From Labilibacter marinus (GTDB taxonomy: Bacteria; Bacteroidota; Bacteroidia; Bacteroidales; Marinilabiliaceae), in NCBI RefSeq assembly GCF_001659685.2, contig NZ_LXYE02000021.1, positions 59,659 through 123,658 on the forward strand: a stretch of DNA of 64,000 nt. Reading direction: 5' to 3'. A program made the position numbers and the translations under genes. Position 1 is the stretch's first letter. Each line of letters begins with the position of its first letter. Of this stretch, positions 17,713 through 28,191 are shown in pieces. Under the pieces are notes generated by a model. That model made no database searches, was not told where the DNA came from, and was given only the letters and a program-made list of their open reading frames with translations.

Positions 17713-18414
17713 ATGAAAAAAGCTTTACTTAGAGTGTTATTTGTTGCAATCATGCTTGTTGGAATTGGTTCTTTATCCAATGCTCAAACTTTGTCTAACG
17801 TTAGTGTTACAGAAGCACCAGGACCTATCATTTTAGGAGATGCGGTAAATTTTAGTTATACGTATAGTGTTCCTGCTGGTCAATACCGTATACAAGTTAG
17901 TCAATATAGTGTAAAGGAAACAGGAGGTAATGTGAGTTGGATTTATACTGACCCAACCAGAGTCTTTCCGAATGGGGCAGGAGAAACTGATGTAACTATT
18001 AATGGAACTTTCACATCGGTAACATCAGTAAAAAATGAAGGTGCTGTTATGGTAGTAGGAGGAGGAGGAACAATTAATTTTGTTATTCAAGATAAAAGCT
18101 CTGGCAAATGGGTGAGTATCGAATCAACAGAAGTAGCAGTAGATGTTACTTGGGAAACAGGATCAACAGATGTTACTGCAAGTATATTAAGCGGTTTTAA
18201 AACATACCCTAATCCAGCAATTTCAAGTTTAAATGTAGAAGCTCCATCCGGTGCTCAGGTTGAAATTTGCAATGTGGCAGGGGCTGTGGTAAAATCATTT
18301 ATAGCAACAGAAACAGTAACTAATGTACCAGTTTCTGATTTTGTAAAAGGAATGTACTTGGTTAAAGTTACTGCAGATGGAGAAACAGCTGTAAAAAAGG
18401 TATTGGTTAAATAA
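17713..18414 (+). CDS. Secreted protein with T9SS type A sorting domain
   Basis: I start this at ATG 17713 because it opens directly into a clean signal peptide (MKKALLRVLFVAIML ... NAQ); the longer frame would need a TTG. The protein is 233 residues. The mature part (about 25-150) is beta-rich, with a Gly-rich patch VVGGGGTINF, and resembles no family I know. The last 75 residues are a type IX secretion C-terminal domain: FKTYPNPA near residue 165, then GMYLVKVTADGETAVKKVLVK. The product should therefore be exported by T9SS and anchored at or released from the surface. It has its own terminators on both sides, just before the hybrid regulator. It could be a small surface glycan-binding protein. 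Confidence 0.85.
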   Translation: MKKALLRVLFVAIMLVGIGSLSNAQTLSNVSVTEAPGPIILGDAVNFSYTYSVPAGQYRIQVSQYSVKETGGNVSWIYTDPTRVFPNGAGETDVTINGTFTSVTSVKNEGAVMVVGGGGTINFVIQDKSSGKWVSIESTEVAVDVTWETGSTDVTASILSGFKTYPNPAISSLNVEAPSGAQVEICNVAGAVVKSFIATETVTNVPVSDFVKGMYLVKVTADGETAVKKVLVK

Positions 18415-18436
18415 TTACTCAATAACATATATTTTT

Positions 18437-18467
18437 AAAAAGGGGATTCTATTGAGTTCCCTTTTTT
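18437..18467 (+). terminator. Intrinsic terminator of the T9SS-protein gene
   Basis: AAAAAGGG (18437-18444) pairs with CCCTTTTTT (18459-18467) with a T run included in the stem. It directly follows the T9SS-protein gene. Confidence 0.8.
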
Positions 18468-18885
18468 AAGTTAGCTATAGAAGCCAAACAAGGTAATATA
18501 ATCTTATTTCAAGGTAATTTTAAGTACTTACTTTTTAATATGATTCACTTAATTTGTCAATGATTTAAGAAAGGGTACATGTGTAATTACAACTCTAAAT
18601 ACACATATACTTTTATTGGTAACTTCGGGTTTTTTGTTCCAGTTTTTCACTTTAGCAAAACTGAGTGGAATAAAAGGAAATCATTGACTATTATTTATTG
18701 GAGATGGGGGAGACATTTTAGTCTCCCTATTTCTGTTTATCTATTTCTACATATAAACCACATGCTTAAATCACCTCAGGTATAGCTTTATTTAAGAAAA
18801 TTAAACCTTATCGGATTATTATCAGATATAATAAAATGCTATTTTTAACAAAGTAATGCTACATCCCATAAAAAAAGAAAGCTAT
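18468..18885. other. Intergenic stretch before hybrid regulator
   Basis: About 420 bp without a convincing gene. It contains one strong hairpin, GGGGAGAC-ATTTTA-GTCTCCCT (about 18706-18728), followed by T-rich sequence, which may be a second terminator or a leader structure. A short open frame across it (18579-18785) is disrupted in logic by this hairpin and has no family resemblance. No exact TAnnTTTG promoter box was found. Confidence 0.4.
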
Positions 18886-21800
18886 ATGTTGGAACGATAT
18901 CTATTTCTCTTTTATATAACCATATTTTCCTTCCTAAATATTCATGCATCTGATAAGGAACTAGAGTTTGCTAAAAACTTTAATATCTCGGATGGACTTG
19001 CCCATAATGGGGTAACTGGTATTTTGGAAGACTCAAAAGGTTATATTTGGGTGAGCACTTATGATGGTGTTAATAGGTACGATGGATATAGTTTTAAAAC
19101 CTACCGTAATACGCTAAGTCAAAAATACTTTAGCTCCAACCGTATTCGATGTATGATGGAGGATAAAAATGGTAATATTTGGTTTGGTGCCGATGAGGGA
19201 GTTTCTGTATATAACTACGAGCAAGAGAGCTTTAAAATTATCTCTTTAAAAGGAATTGAACGTGAATATGCAACTAATCGTCCTGAAATAAGACAAATAA
19301 TCGAAGATAAAGATAATGGTATTGTTATTTGTCCTACCGAAAATGGTGGAATATTAGTTTTTAATGATGACTATACCTTTGATTCTCCGCATATACCTCC
19401 AAGTAATATTTCAAAAGACCCCAGAACGCTATCCTTTTATAATGGCGTAATTTTAGATAAAGAGCATGTGCTATTTTCAACTACCATAGGTTTAATCACC
19501 TTCAATTTAGAGACGAAAAAGTTTAAGCGTTTTCTAAGAAAAAAAATAACGAATAGTCTATCTATTCAAAAGCTAGGTAATAATCGATTGTTAGTATGCG
19601 GACAAAATGGGATAAGTATTTTATCCTATCAAAAAACAGCTCAATCGTACACTTTTAATGTTTTAGGAAGCCGATTTCAGGAATATATCTTTTCATGCTC
19701 TCAGCTTAATAAAAACGGTGAACTATGGTTGGGTTCTTCAAAAACGGGAGAAGGTATTAAAGTAAATCATGTCGATTCAATATTAAATCCGAATTACAAT
19801 CAAATTTTTGAATTGGATAAAAGTATTGGTATAGCTCGCATCAGTTACTTTTTCAGTGTGGGTACAAAAGGTACTTGGATGGGTACTTTTAATAAGGGTA
19901 TTTATTGGTATAACAGTAAACCCAACCCTTTTAATTTCTACGATATTGATAAAGCTCAAAAGTATGGAATGAACTCGGAAGAGGTTTTAGATATGAGTGT
20001 GTATGATAATGATAGGGTGTTTGTAGTTTCTCGTACCACAGGGCTTTACTTTTTTAATACCGTTACACATCAATTTGAAGAGATTCCCTTTAGAGTATCA
20101 GAACAGGAGCGAGAAAAGGTAAAGGCTATTTATGTAGATAAACGAAAGAATATTTGGTTAGGCTTTAGAGCTAAAACAGGTATTTATAGAGTAGCTGTGG
20201 GTACAAAAGAAATTAAACGAGCCAATATCACTTTCGATAAAACCTTTAATGCGAATACGATAAGGAGTTTTTCGGAAGATGAGCAAGGTAATATATGGAT
20301 GGCTACTGCACGTTCTATTTATAGAGTTGTGGTACAATCGAGTAACAAAATAAGCCGTTTAGAGCAACTCAGTAATAATCCGTTTTTTAAAAATAAGAGA
20401 CTTTATATGTACCGCAGCGTGTATGCGGATGCTAAAGAGAAATTGGTTTGGTTGGGTAGTGCCGATGAGGGACTTTTTAGATTGGATATGTCGCAAGTAA
20501 ATAATATGGAGGATGCTCCTGTTACGCAGTTTGTGAATAGGGCTAACGATGATAAATCCATTTCGAGTAATTCAATTACATCAGCGCTTCGTTTGCCCAA
20601 TGATGAATTATGGATTGGTACCGAGGGCGGAGGTGTTTGTAAGGTCATCAACAGTGCAGGCGATGCTCACTTTATTCCTTACACCGAGAAGGATGGTTTA
20701 TCTAATAATGTGGTGAAAAATATAGTTTTAGGTGCAGATAATAGTTTTTGGATAACCACCAATATTGGACTAAACAAGTTTAACCCTACAGAAAATAGAT
20801 TCATGAAATATGGTAAGTCCGATGGCTTGCCATTTGAAGATTTTTGGTATTCCAAAGGCCTGTTGAAGAATGGTGTTATCATTTTAGGAGGAATCAAAAG
20901 CTTTACCTATTTTAATCCTGATGATTTACCCGATGGCGAAAGCTTACCTCAGGTAGAGTTTGGTGAATTGAAGCTGTTTAATAAAACGGTTATGCCAGGA
21001 GATACCTTAAATAGTAGGGTATTGCTACCTAAACGATTGGAGGAATTAAATAAGATTGAATTAAAGGCTCAAGAAAATGTATTTTCGATTGAGTTAAAAT
21101 CCTTGCATTTTTCGGCGCACGAAAACCACTTTTTAAAGTATCAGTTATTACCGATAAATGAAGAGTGGATTGAAGTGCCCGCAGAGCAGCGCTTTGTGTA
21201 TTACAACGGATTGCCAGCTGGAGAATACACACTTCGGATGACAGCTTCCAATTCGTTTAATCAATGGACAGAACCCAAAGAGCTTAAGATTATTATTCAT
21301 CCACCCATTTGGAAAACTTGGTATGCTATTTTGTTATATGTCATCTTGTTGGCTTTGGTTACCTATGCTATGTTTTTATTCTTTCAGAAGGTGAATACCT
21401 TAAAACATGATTTAGAAATAGAGCATCTTGAAAAAAATAATGAGAAGAATGTAAATGATGCTAAATTGAGGTTCTTTTCAAATATTTCTCACGAAATTAA
21501 AACCCCACTTACCTTAATATCTGGACCAATTAACTTACTTATTGAACGATATAAGGGAAACCAAGAAATTGCTGATAAACTGAGTTTAGTACAAAGGCAG
21601 TCCAAAAAAATATCTCGATTAATTGATCAGGTGCACGATTTCCAGCGTTCAGAAGCTAAGTTATTGGACATGAATTATTCTCAGTTTAGTTTTGATGATT
21701 TTATAAATGAACTGGTAGTTGACTTTAAGTTTTTAGCCAATACGGATGATAAGGAAATGAAAATTAAAGCCTGCGATAAACAAGTTTCAGTATATGCCGA

Positions 21801-23043
21801 TAAAGATAAGTTGGAAAAGGTTTTTAATAATTTGTTAAACAATGCCTTTAAGTTTACCGCAGGCAAGGACTTAATTACTATAGAATACAAGGAGGAAGGG
21901 GATAAACTAGAGGTTGTTGTAAAAGATACTGGTAAGGGAATTGATTTATCAGATTTACCACATATTTTCGAACGTTTCTATCAATCTCAACATAAGCATA
22001 GCGCCTACACGGGAGGTTCGGGTATTGGTTTGGCTTTTTCTAAACGCTTGGTTGAAATGCATTACGGAAGCATTAGTGCAAATAGTGAAAAAGGAGTAGG
22101 AACTGAGTTTATCATCAGCTTACCTATCATTAAAGAGGTTTCTGAAAAACAGGTAGAGATAGAGCAACAGGTTATTGCTGAGGATAAAAGGTATGATAGT
22201 AAGGAAGTAGTACGAGAGGAAGAAATAGATATTTCGCAAATTAATCTGGATGAGGATATTATGAATTCGCGTATTTTCTTTGCTGAAGACAATACAGATA
22301 TGCGCATGTTTGTGAGTAATATCTTATCCAAATTCTTTGAAGTGAAATCTTTTGAAAATGGTTTAGAATTGCAAAAAGCCATGAAAGAGGAATGGCCCGA
22401 TTTGGTATTGAGTGACGTACTAATGCCTGAAGTAAATGGATTTGAAGTGTGTAAAAGTATAAAAACGGATATTAAAACAAGTCATATTCCAGTTGTACTT
22501 CTAACAGCTTGTACTGCTATAGATGAGCAAATACAAGGCTTAGCGACAGGGGCTGATGCATATATTAAAAAGCCATTTAATGCACTTCATTTAATATCCA
22601 ATATAGAAGCTGTTCTTAAAAACAGGAAACAACTGAGAGAACGTTTTCAAATTGAAATTCCTTTAAATTTAAATAAAACGAAAGACGATAATGAGGATTC
22701 TGTTTTTGTTGAAAAGCTATATCAGTTAATGGATGAGAATTTGGATAATCAGCAAGTTGATTTTAATGAAATGGCGCGCCAATTATATTTAAACAGAACA
22801 CATTTTTATCAGAAAGTAAAAGCCATTACTAATCAAACGCCATTTGAGCTGATTAGGATGTATCGTATTACCAAGGCTGCTGAGTTTTTGTCAAAAGATA
22901 ATTTATCGGTGAACGAAGTATTTATAATGACAGGATTTAAGAGTCGCTCGCATTTTACCAAATTATTTAAAGAAAAATACCATGTTACTCCGGGAAAATT
23001 TGCGGCGGAGGCACTAAAAGATTTTAATGAAACTGAGGAATAG
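18886..23043 (+). CDS. Hybrid two-component system regulator (HTCS)
   Basis: One protein senses a glycan fragment in the periplasm and activates polysaccharide-utilisation genes. I start it at ATG 18886, which opens into the signal peptide; an ATG at 18856 would add ten residues. Domains in order: periplasmic beta-propeller of reg_prop repeats (about 25-700; many GxIWxGxxxG-type repeats, e.g. NGNIWFGADEGVSVYN), Y_Y_Y domain (about 715-790), membrane helix (about 800-822), HisKA with FFSNISHEIKTPLT (H869), HATPase (NNAFKFT and DTGKGIDLSDLPHIFERFYQ), a receiver with Asp1177 (LVLSDVLMP), and an AraC-type HTH to the end. All catalytic residues are present and the length fits the class. It sits just before a sulfatase and the second SusCD operon, its probable targets. 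Confidence 0.96.
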   Translation: MLERYLFLFYITIFSFLNIHASDKELEFAKNFNISDGLAHNGVTGILEDSKGYIWVSTYDGVNRYDGYSFKTYRNTLSQKYFSSNRIRCMMEDKNGNIWFGADEGVSVYNYEQESFKIISLKGIEREYATNRPEIRQIIEDKDNGIVICPTENGGILVFNDDYTFDSPHIPPSNISKDPRTLSFYNGVILDKEHVLFSTTIGLITFNLETKKFKRFLRKKITNSLSIQKLGNNRLLVCGQNGISILSYQKTAQSYTFNVLGSRFQEYIFSCSQLNKNGELWLGSSKTGEGIKVNHVDSILNPNYNQIFELDKSIGIARISYFFSVGTKGTWMGTFNKGIYWYNSKPNPFNFYDIDKAQKYGMNSEEVLDMSVYDNDRVFVVSRTTGLYFFNTVTHQFEEIPFRVSEQEREKVKAIYVDKRKNIWLGFRAKTGIYRVAVGTKEIKRANITFDKTFNANTIRSFSEDEQGNIWMATARSIYRVVVQSSNKISRLEQLSNNPFFKNKRLYMYRSVYADAKEKLVWLGSADEGLFRLDMSQVNNMEDAPVTQFVNRANDDKSISSNSITSALRLPNDELWIGTEGGGVCKVINSAGDAHFIPYTEKDGLSNNVVKNIVLGADNSFWITTNIGLNKFNPTENRFMKYGKSDGLPFEDFWYSKGLLKNGVIILGGIKSFTYFNPDDLPDGESLPQVEFGELKLFNKTVMPGDTLNSRVLLPKRLEELNKIELKAQENVFSIELKSLHFSAHENHFLKYQLLPINEEWIEVPAEQRFVYYNGLPAGEYTLRMTASNSFNQWTEPKELKIIIHPPIWKTWYAILLYVILLALVTYAMFLFFQKVNTLKHDLEIEHLEKNNEKNVNDAKLRFFSNISHEIKTPLTLISGPINLLIERYKGNQEIADKLSLVQRQSKKISRLIDQVHDFQRSEAKLLDMNYSQFSFDDFINELVVDFKFLANTDDKEMKIKACDKQVSVYADKDKLEKVFNNLLNNAFKFTAGKDLITIEYKEEGDKLEVVVKDTGKGIDLSDLPHIFERFYQSQHKHSAYTGGSGIGLAFSKRLVEMHYGSISANSEKGVGTEFIISLPIIKEVSEKQVEIEQQVIAEDKRYDSKEVVREEEIDISQINLDEDIMNSRIFFAEDNTDMRMFVSNILSKFFEVKSFENGLELQKAMKEEWPDLVLSDVLMPEVNGFEVCKSIKTDIKTSHIPVVLLTACTAIDEQIQGLATGADAYIKKPFNALHLISNIEAVLKNRKQLRERFQIEIPLNLNKTKDDNEDSVFVEKLYQLMDENLDNQQVDFNEMARQLYLNRTHFYQKVKAITNQTPFELIRMYRITKAAEFLSKDNLSVNEVFIMTGFKSRSHFTKLFKEKYHVTPGKFAAEALKDFNETEE

Positions 23044-23182
23044 CTTTGGTTCATCCAATAAAACTAGTATTGTGAACACACAAGCACAACAGAAATACGT
23101 CCACGAATCATTCATTTTATAGTTTTCAGTTCATTTGTTTCTAACCTTTTCAAGTTGAAGAGGAGGATTAAAGTAGTAACAA

Positions 23183-24763
23183 ATGGCCTATTCTTATTTA
23201 AAAAAATGGAAACTCCTTTTGGGAGGAATTTTGTTGTTAACGGTTGCATGCAATAATTTAGATAAGCAGCAGAAAAAGACGAATATTCTATTTTGTATAG
23301 CAGACGATGCTTCGTGGGAGCATTTTAGTGCATACGGTTGCGCTTGGGTAAAAACTCCGGCATTTGATAGAGTAGCTAACGAAGGGGTTTTATTTAGCAA
23401 TGCGTATACACCTAACGCTAAATGTTCTCCCTCGCGTTCTGTTGTTTTAACGGGCAGAAACAGTTGGCAACTAGAGGAAGCCGCCAACCACAATCCATAT
23501 TTCCCAAAGCAATTTAAAACTTTTCCTGAGGCGCTCAAACAGCACGGTTATTGGACGGGGTATATAGGTAAGGGGTGGTCACCCGGAAATGCAGGTAGTG
23601 TAAATGGAGTTCCTCGTCAATTAACAGGACCCGCTTTTAACTCTGTTAAAACTACACCACCAACTAAGGGCATCAGTAAAATAGACTATGCCGAGAATTT
23701 TAAAAACTTTTTAAAAGCGAAACCCAAAGATGCTCCATTCTACTGCTGGTTTGGCTCCAAGGAACCACATCGTAAATATGAGTTTAAGTCTGCTATAAAT
23801 AGAGGTGGTAAAAACCTAGAAGAAATCACTCAGGTACCATCTTTTTGGCCTGATAATGATACGGTAAGAACAGACATGTTAGATTATGCATTTGAAATAG
23901 AATACTTTGATAGTCACCTGCAGAAGATGTTAAATTACTTGGAGGAAATAGGAGAGTTAGCCAATACACTGGTTGTGGTTACATCTGATAATGGCATGCC
24001 ATTTCCAAGAGTAAAAGGGCAGGTATACGAATATTCCAATCATTTACCTTTGGCAATTATGTGGCCTGATGGAATTAAAGCAAAGGGAAGAGTTGTAACG
24101 GATATGGTGAGTTTTACAGATTTCGCACCTACTTTTTTAGAGTTAGCTCAATTAAATGATTCTCTAGTTGGCATGAAATCCATTACAGGGAAAAGTTTAA
24201 TGACTATTCTTAAGTCGGATAAGGAGGGGCAGGTAGAATCACATCGAGATTTTGTGTTAGTCGGTAAGGAGCGTCATGATGTAGGCCGACCCAATGATCA
24301 GGGATACCCCGTTAGAGGTATAGTTAAACATGAGTTTCTTTACTTATGTAATTATAAAAATGACCGATGGCCTGCAGGAAATCCAGAGACAGGTTATTCC
24401 AATACAGATGGGAGTCCAACCAAATCATATATCTTAAATCATAAAGAACAGGAACATGCCTTATGGAGTTTGAACTTTGGAAAAAGAGAAGCGGAGGAAT
24501 TATATAACATTAAAAAAGACCCTTATTGTATGGAAAACTTGGCTATGAATAAAGAGTATGAAGAAGTAAAGCAGTTACTGCACGATGAGTTGCAGAAGCG
24601 ACTTATTGAGCAGCAAGATCCAAGAGTTTTGGGTAAGGGTGATATATTCGATGTTTATAAATATGCCGGAAATGCCTATAATTATTACAACCGTCAGTTC
24701 AATGGCGAAATTGTTAAAACAGGATGGATTAATTTTAAGGATAAACAATTAAGTATGGAATAA
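23183..24763 (+). CDS. Sulfatase, N-sulfoglucosamine sulfohydrolase-like (S1 family)
   Basis: The 526-residue lipoprotein has a lipobox cysteine at residue 23. The sulfatase core begins TNILFCIADDASWEHFSAYG (metal-binding Asp41-Asp42), and the formylglycine motif is C81-S-P-S-R. Later landmarks are KEPHRKYE, VVTSDNGMPFPRVKGQVYEYSNHLPL and a C-terminal segment (ELYNIKKDPYCMENLA ... QQDPRVLGKGD). These match heparan N-sulfatase/SGSH-type enzymes (SulfAtlas S1_8, assigned by eye). It would remove N- or O-sulfate from a glucosamine-type residue. A strong terminator follows, separating it from the second SusC gene. A purine-rich AGAGGAGGA lies 16 nt before the start, too far for a normal ribosome site. 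Together with the iduronate-type sulfatase it points towards a heparin/heparan-like substrate. Confidence 0.9.
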   Translation: MAYSYLKKWKLLLGGILLLTVACNNLDKQQKKTNILFCIADDASWEHFSAYGCAWVKTPAFDRVANEGVLFSNAYTPNAKCSPSRSVVLTGRNSWQLEEAANHNPYFPKQFKTFPEALKQHGYWTGYIGKGWSPGNAGSVNGVPRQLTGPAFNSVKTTPPTKGISKIDYAENFKNFLKAKPKDAPFYCWFGSKEPHRKYEFKSAINRGGKNLEEITQVPSFWPDNDTVRTDMLDYAFEIEYFDSHLQKMLNYLEEIGELANTLVVVTSDNGMPFPRVKGQVYEYSNHLPLAIMWPDGIKAKGRVVTDMVSFTDFAPTFLELAQLNDSLVGMKSITGKSLMTILKSDKEGQVESHRDFVLVGKERHDVGRPNDQGYPVRGIVKHEFLYLCNYKNDRWPAGNPETGYSNTDGSPTKSYILNHKEQEHALWSLNFGKREAEELYNIKKDPYCMENLAMNKEYEEVKQLLHDELQKRLIEQQDPRVLGKGDIFDVYKYAGNAYNYYNRQFNGEIVKTGWINFKDKQLSME

Positions 24764-24803
24764 ACGAGCGTCATTCAATTATTAGTTTGTTATAGTTAGT
24801 TAG

Positions 24804-24847
24804 AGCCTTTGCATAAATGTTAAAATTTAATGCAGAGGCTTTTTTTT
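24804..24847 (+). terminator. Intrinsic terminator after second sulfatase
   Basis: AGCCTTTGCAT (24804-24814) pairs with ATGCAGAGGCT (24830-24840) with a single G-U pair in plus-strand RNA, followed by eight T. Confidence 0.88.
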
Positions 24848-24960
24848 CGTACTTAAGGGTTTAGTTACTCATTATTTAATGGGGTTTGCAACATAGAGGA
24901 AAATATTCCTGTATTCCTCTTCATATAAGGGATAAGGCCATGTTCTTATTCTTTCAACCT

Positions 24961-24992
24961 TGTTCTTACGAGTTCAATAACTCCGAAGAACA
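24961..24992. promoter_or_regulatory. Imperfect dyad in the leader of second SusC gene
   Basis: TGTTCTTACGAGT (24961-24973) and ACTCCGAAGAACA (24980-24992) are inverted repeats matching at 11 of 13 positions around a 6-nt loop, 38 bp before the SusC start. A further TGTTCTTA lies at 24941. It could be an operator or an mRNA hairpin near the ribosome site. Confidence 0.5.
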
Positions 24993-25030
24993 TGACTATT
25001 ACTTCCAAGAACTCATCACTCTGTTAAAAA

Positions 25031-28000
25031 ATGAAAATTTACACTAAGATTTCTTTACAAGAAAAACTCAATTTGTATTTAATAAATCCTATGAAGATGA
25101 TGAGATTAATGAGTAGCAGATCACGGATGAGGCATTATGTGCTAACCATCCTTTGTGCTATTATGTTCTTCGCTGTTGAAATGCATGCGCAAGAAATTTT
25201 AGTAACTGGTGTAATTAGCAGTAGCGAAGATGGAATGCCAATTCCTGGCGTTAGTGTAGTAATTAAAGGTACTACTGTTGGAACCATTTCTGATTTTGAT
25301 GGAAATTACTCCATAAAAGCGGAAAATGGACAGACCTTACTATTTAGTTTCGTTGGTATGAAAAACCAAGAAGTTGTAATTAGTGGAAAAAAGATTGATG
25401 TAAAAATGGAAAACGACTTTATCGGTTTAGATGAAGTGGTGGCGATTGGTTATGGTGTACAAAAGAAAAAAGAAGTTACTGGTGCCGTTACGCAGGTAAA
25501 ATCGGAGCAAATAAGTAAACATGTTACGCCCGATTTAGCTACGGCACTGCAAGGTCAAGTAGCGGGTGTAAACGTTGTGGCTGCTTCTGGTGAACCAGGT
25601 GCTGCAGCAAGTATTCAAATTCGTGGGGTAACTTCTATTGGAGGTTCAAACACACCATTATTTGTGGTGGATGGAATTCCGCAGGATGGTGATCCAAGAT
25701 TAAGTTCAAACGAAATTGAAACTATTGATATCCTAAAAGATGCAGCTTCTTGTGCGGTATACGGAACTCGTGGTGCAGCTGGTGTAATTTTAATTACTAC
25801 CAAAAGAGGAGAAGCGGGTGAGTTGAGAGTGAGCGTGGATGGTATGTATGGTATACAGCATATTACTTCGGGAACGCCTAAAATGACAACCGAAGAACAA
25901 ATGTACTACGAAGCTATTGAGGCCAGATATGCAGAGCCACAGTACCCTACCGATATTGCCAGTAGAAATCCTTCATGGCTAACCAACGAAACAAGTATTA
26001 TTGATTTAGTGCAGAATGATAATGCTGTAACACAAAATTATAATGTTACTTTTTCTGGAGGTAGCAAAAATCTCACAACAAGTGCTGTTTTTGGATACTA
26101 CAATCAAGAAGGGGTTATTATTAACTCTCATTTCGAAAGATTCAATGGTAGGATTAATTCCAGATTTCATAAGAATAGATTAACTGTAAATACCAGCATT
26201 AACTTTTCTATAGAAGATAGACAGAAGCCGGTTGGTAACTTACTTACTCAAGCATATCGTTTTTTACCTTATTATCCAGATGTAGATTCGGATACAGAAG
26301 CGGTTGAAGCTACTGGTGGAGATAGAACCAAAATGGATTATGTACTTCAAGCCATTAAAAAGGAAGACTATAATAAACGCGATCGCTTAAATGCCAATGT
26401 TAATTTGGATTATGAGCTAGCTAAAGGTTTAAAGTTTTTTACAAAAATAGGTGCAGGAATTACTAATAATAATGGTAAAACATTTGTTCCAGCTTATGCG
26501 GTTATTGATGATGGTGTAGCGGAAATAGATCCTACCAAAAGTTATAGTGGCATGTCAACAGATCGTGCTACTTTATTTAGCGCAGAGGCAGCATTAAACT
26601 ATGTAAAGAAAATCAACAACCATAAGATTACTGCCTTAGTTAACTTCTCTGCAGAAGAAAGAACATACGATAATGTATATGGAAGAAAAGAAGGTATTAC
26701 TAACAATAACATTAAAGTAATTAATGGTGGTACAATAAACCCAACTATTTATTCGGGTAACAATTATAAATCAACTCTATTAGGAACATTAGGTAGATTA
26801 CAATACGATTACAAAGGACGTTATTTATTTAGTGCCAGTGCACGTAGAGATGGTTCTTCTAAATTCTCTGAAAAGAATCGTTGGGGACTGTTTCCTTCTG
26901 TTTCGGCAGGATGGAATGTAGCAGATGAAAATTTTTGGCAACCTGTTGCTGATGTTGTAAACGGTTTCAAAGTTAGAGCAAGTTACGGTACTACAGGTAA
27001 CGAGCGCATTGGCAACTACTTATATTCTTCGGTATTATCGCAAAATGTAGATTATGCTTATTCTAACGGTTCAATGGATATGTTGGCCTTAGGAACAGCT
27101 CAAAAAACATATGCCAATACTGATGTGCAATGGGAAACATCCAAACAGTTTAACGTAGGTATCGATTTAGGATTCTTTCAGAATAAATTGACTTTCAATG
27201 CTGATTATTACCAAACAAAAAAGGAAGATATGTTATTCCCAGTTAAGCTTCCAGCATCTGCAGGAGCTTTAAGAAAATCGGCTGCCAATGTAATATTAAA
27301 TGTGGGTGATATGAGTAATCAAGGTATGGAATTATCGATGTTATATCGTAACCAAATTGGTAAATGGAAATGGAGCTTAGGTGGTACTTTCAGTAAAAAC
27401 GAAAACGAAATTACCCAAATGTCGGGTAACTCAACGGTGATTGTTAATTCAAACAGTGCCTTAATTAGTGGAGATGGCGCTTCTACTGTTACTGCCATTA
27501 TGCTAGGTCGCGAAGCGGGTGCATTTTTCCTAAACCCAACTAACGGAGTTATTAAAACCGAAGAGCAGCTGGTAGAATATCAAAAGCTAAACCCAACGGC
27601 TAAAATGGGAGACTTAATGTATGTAGATACTAACAAGGATGGTTCCATTTCGTCGGAGGATAGAGAATATAGTGGTAGCGGTTTACCTGATTACGAATTA
27701 GGCTTAAATATGACAGTCGATTACCAAGGATTCGATTTCTCTATGCAATGGTATGCTGCCATAGGTGGAGATATCATGAATGGTTCTAAAGCGGCCGCGT
27801 ATAGTTACGAAACTCACCCTGACTTAATGTATATGTGGACGACAGCTAATGATCATTCAGATATTCCTATTTACAGAGGAGACAGTAAAAGTCATGATAA
27901 CTATAGAGGTTATACCGATTTTTGGTTAGAGGATGGAAGTTATGTGAGATTACGAAATATAACCTTGGGTTATACCGTGCCAAAAACCATGATTTCTAAT

Positions 28001-28171
28001 ATTGGCATTAGCAACTGTAGAGTTTATGTAACGGCACAAAATCCATTAACCTTTACTAATTACGAAGGATACGATCCAGAGGTAGGAGGAAACATTTCTA
28101 ATAGAGGTGTTGATAAAGGAAATTATCCAGTAAGTTCTTCGTACTCGGTGGGTGTAAAACTTGATTTTTAA
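25031..28171 (+). CDS. SusC-family TonB-dependent outer-membrane transporter (second set)
   Basis: The 1046-residue protein has the usual SusC layout: signal segment (about residues 34-53, ending MHAQ), carboxypeptidase-regulatory-like domain (about 57-130, PGVSVVIKGTTVGTISDFDG), linker LDEVVAIGYGVQKKK, plug (about 140-265, ending AAGVILITTKRGE) and a beta-barrel closing with SSYSVGVKLDF. The N-terminus is longer than needed; an in-frame ATG at 25091 (residue 21) may be the true start. It differs clearly from the first SusC in the barrel, so it probably takes a different fragment or different chain length. The SusD partner starts 20 bp downstream. A dyad sits in its leader and the HTCS gene is close upstream. 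Confidence 0.95.
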   Translation: MKIYTKISLQEKLNLYLINPMKMMRLMSSRSRMRHYVLTILCAIMFFAVEMHAQEILVTGVISSSEDGMPIPGVSVVIKGTTVGTISDFDGNYSIKAENGQTLLFSFVGMKNQEVVISGKKIDVKMENDFIGLDEVVAIGYGVQKKKEVTGAVTQVKSEQISKHVTPDLATALQGQVAGVNVVAASGEPGAAASIQIRGVTSIGGSNTPLFVVDGIPQDGDPRLSSNEIETIDILKDAASCAVYGTRGAAGVILITTKRGEAGELRVSVDGMYGIQHITSGTPKMTTEEQMYYEAIEARYAEPQYPTDIASRNPSWLTNETSIIDLVQNDNAVTQNYNVTFSGGSKNLTTSAVFGYYNQEGVIINSHFERFNGRINSRFHKNRLTVNTSINFSIEDRQKPVGNLLTQAYRFLPYYPDVDSDTEAVEATGGDRTKMDYVLQAIKKEDYNKRDRLNANVNLDYELAKGLKFFTKIGAGITNNNGKTFVPAYAVIDDGVAEIDPTKSYSGMSTDRATLFSAEAALNYVKKINNHKITALVNFSAEERTYDNVYGRKEGITNNNIKVINGGTINPTIYSGNNYKSTLLGTLGRLQYDYKGRYLFSASARRDGSSKFSEKNRWGLFPSVSAGWNVADENFWQPVADVVNGFKVRASYGTTGNERIGNYLYSSVLSQNVDYAYSNGSMDMLALGTAQKTYANTDVQWETSKQFNVGIDLGFFQNKLTFNADYYQTKKEDMLFPVKLPASAGALRKSAANVILNVGDMSNQGMELSMLYRNQIGKWKWSLGGTFSKNENEITQMSGNSTVIVNSNSALISGDGASTVTAIMLGREAGAFFLNPTNGVIKTEEQLVEYQKLNPTAKMGDLMYVDTNKDGSISSEDREYSGSGLPDYELGLNMTVDYQGFDFSMQWYAAIGGDIMNGSKAAAYSYETHPDLMYMWTTANDHSDIPIYRGDSKSHDNYRGYTDFWLEDGSYVRLRNITLGYTVPKTMISNIGISNCRVYVTAQNPLTFTNYEGYDPEVGGNISNRGVDKGNYPVSSSYSVGVKLDF

Positions 28172-28191
28172 TTAGCTAAAACAACAAAAGA

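Noticed and set aside
18579..18785. Small plus-strand open frame of 68 codons
   Set aside because: It runs through a strong hairpin, has no recognisable domain and an unusual composition.
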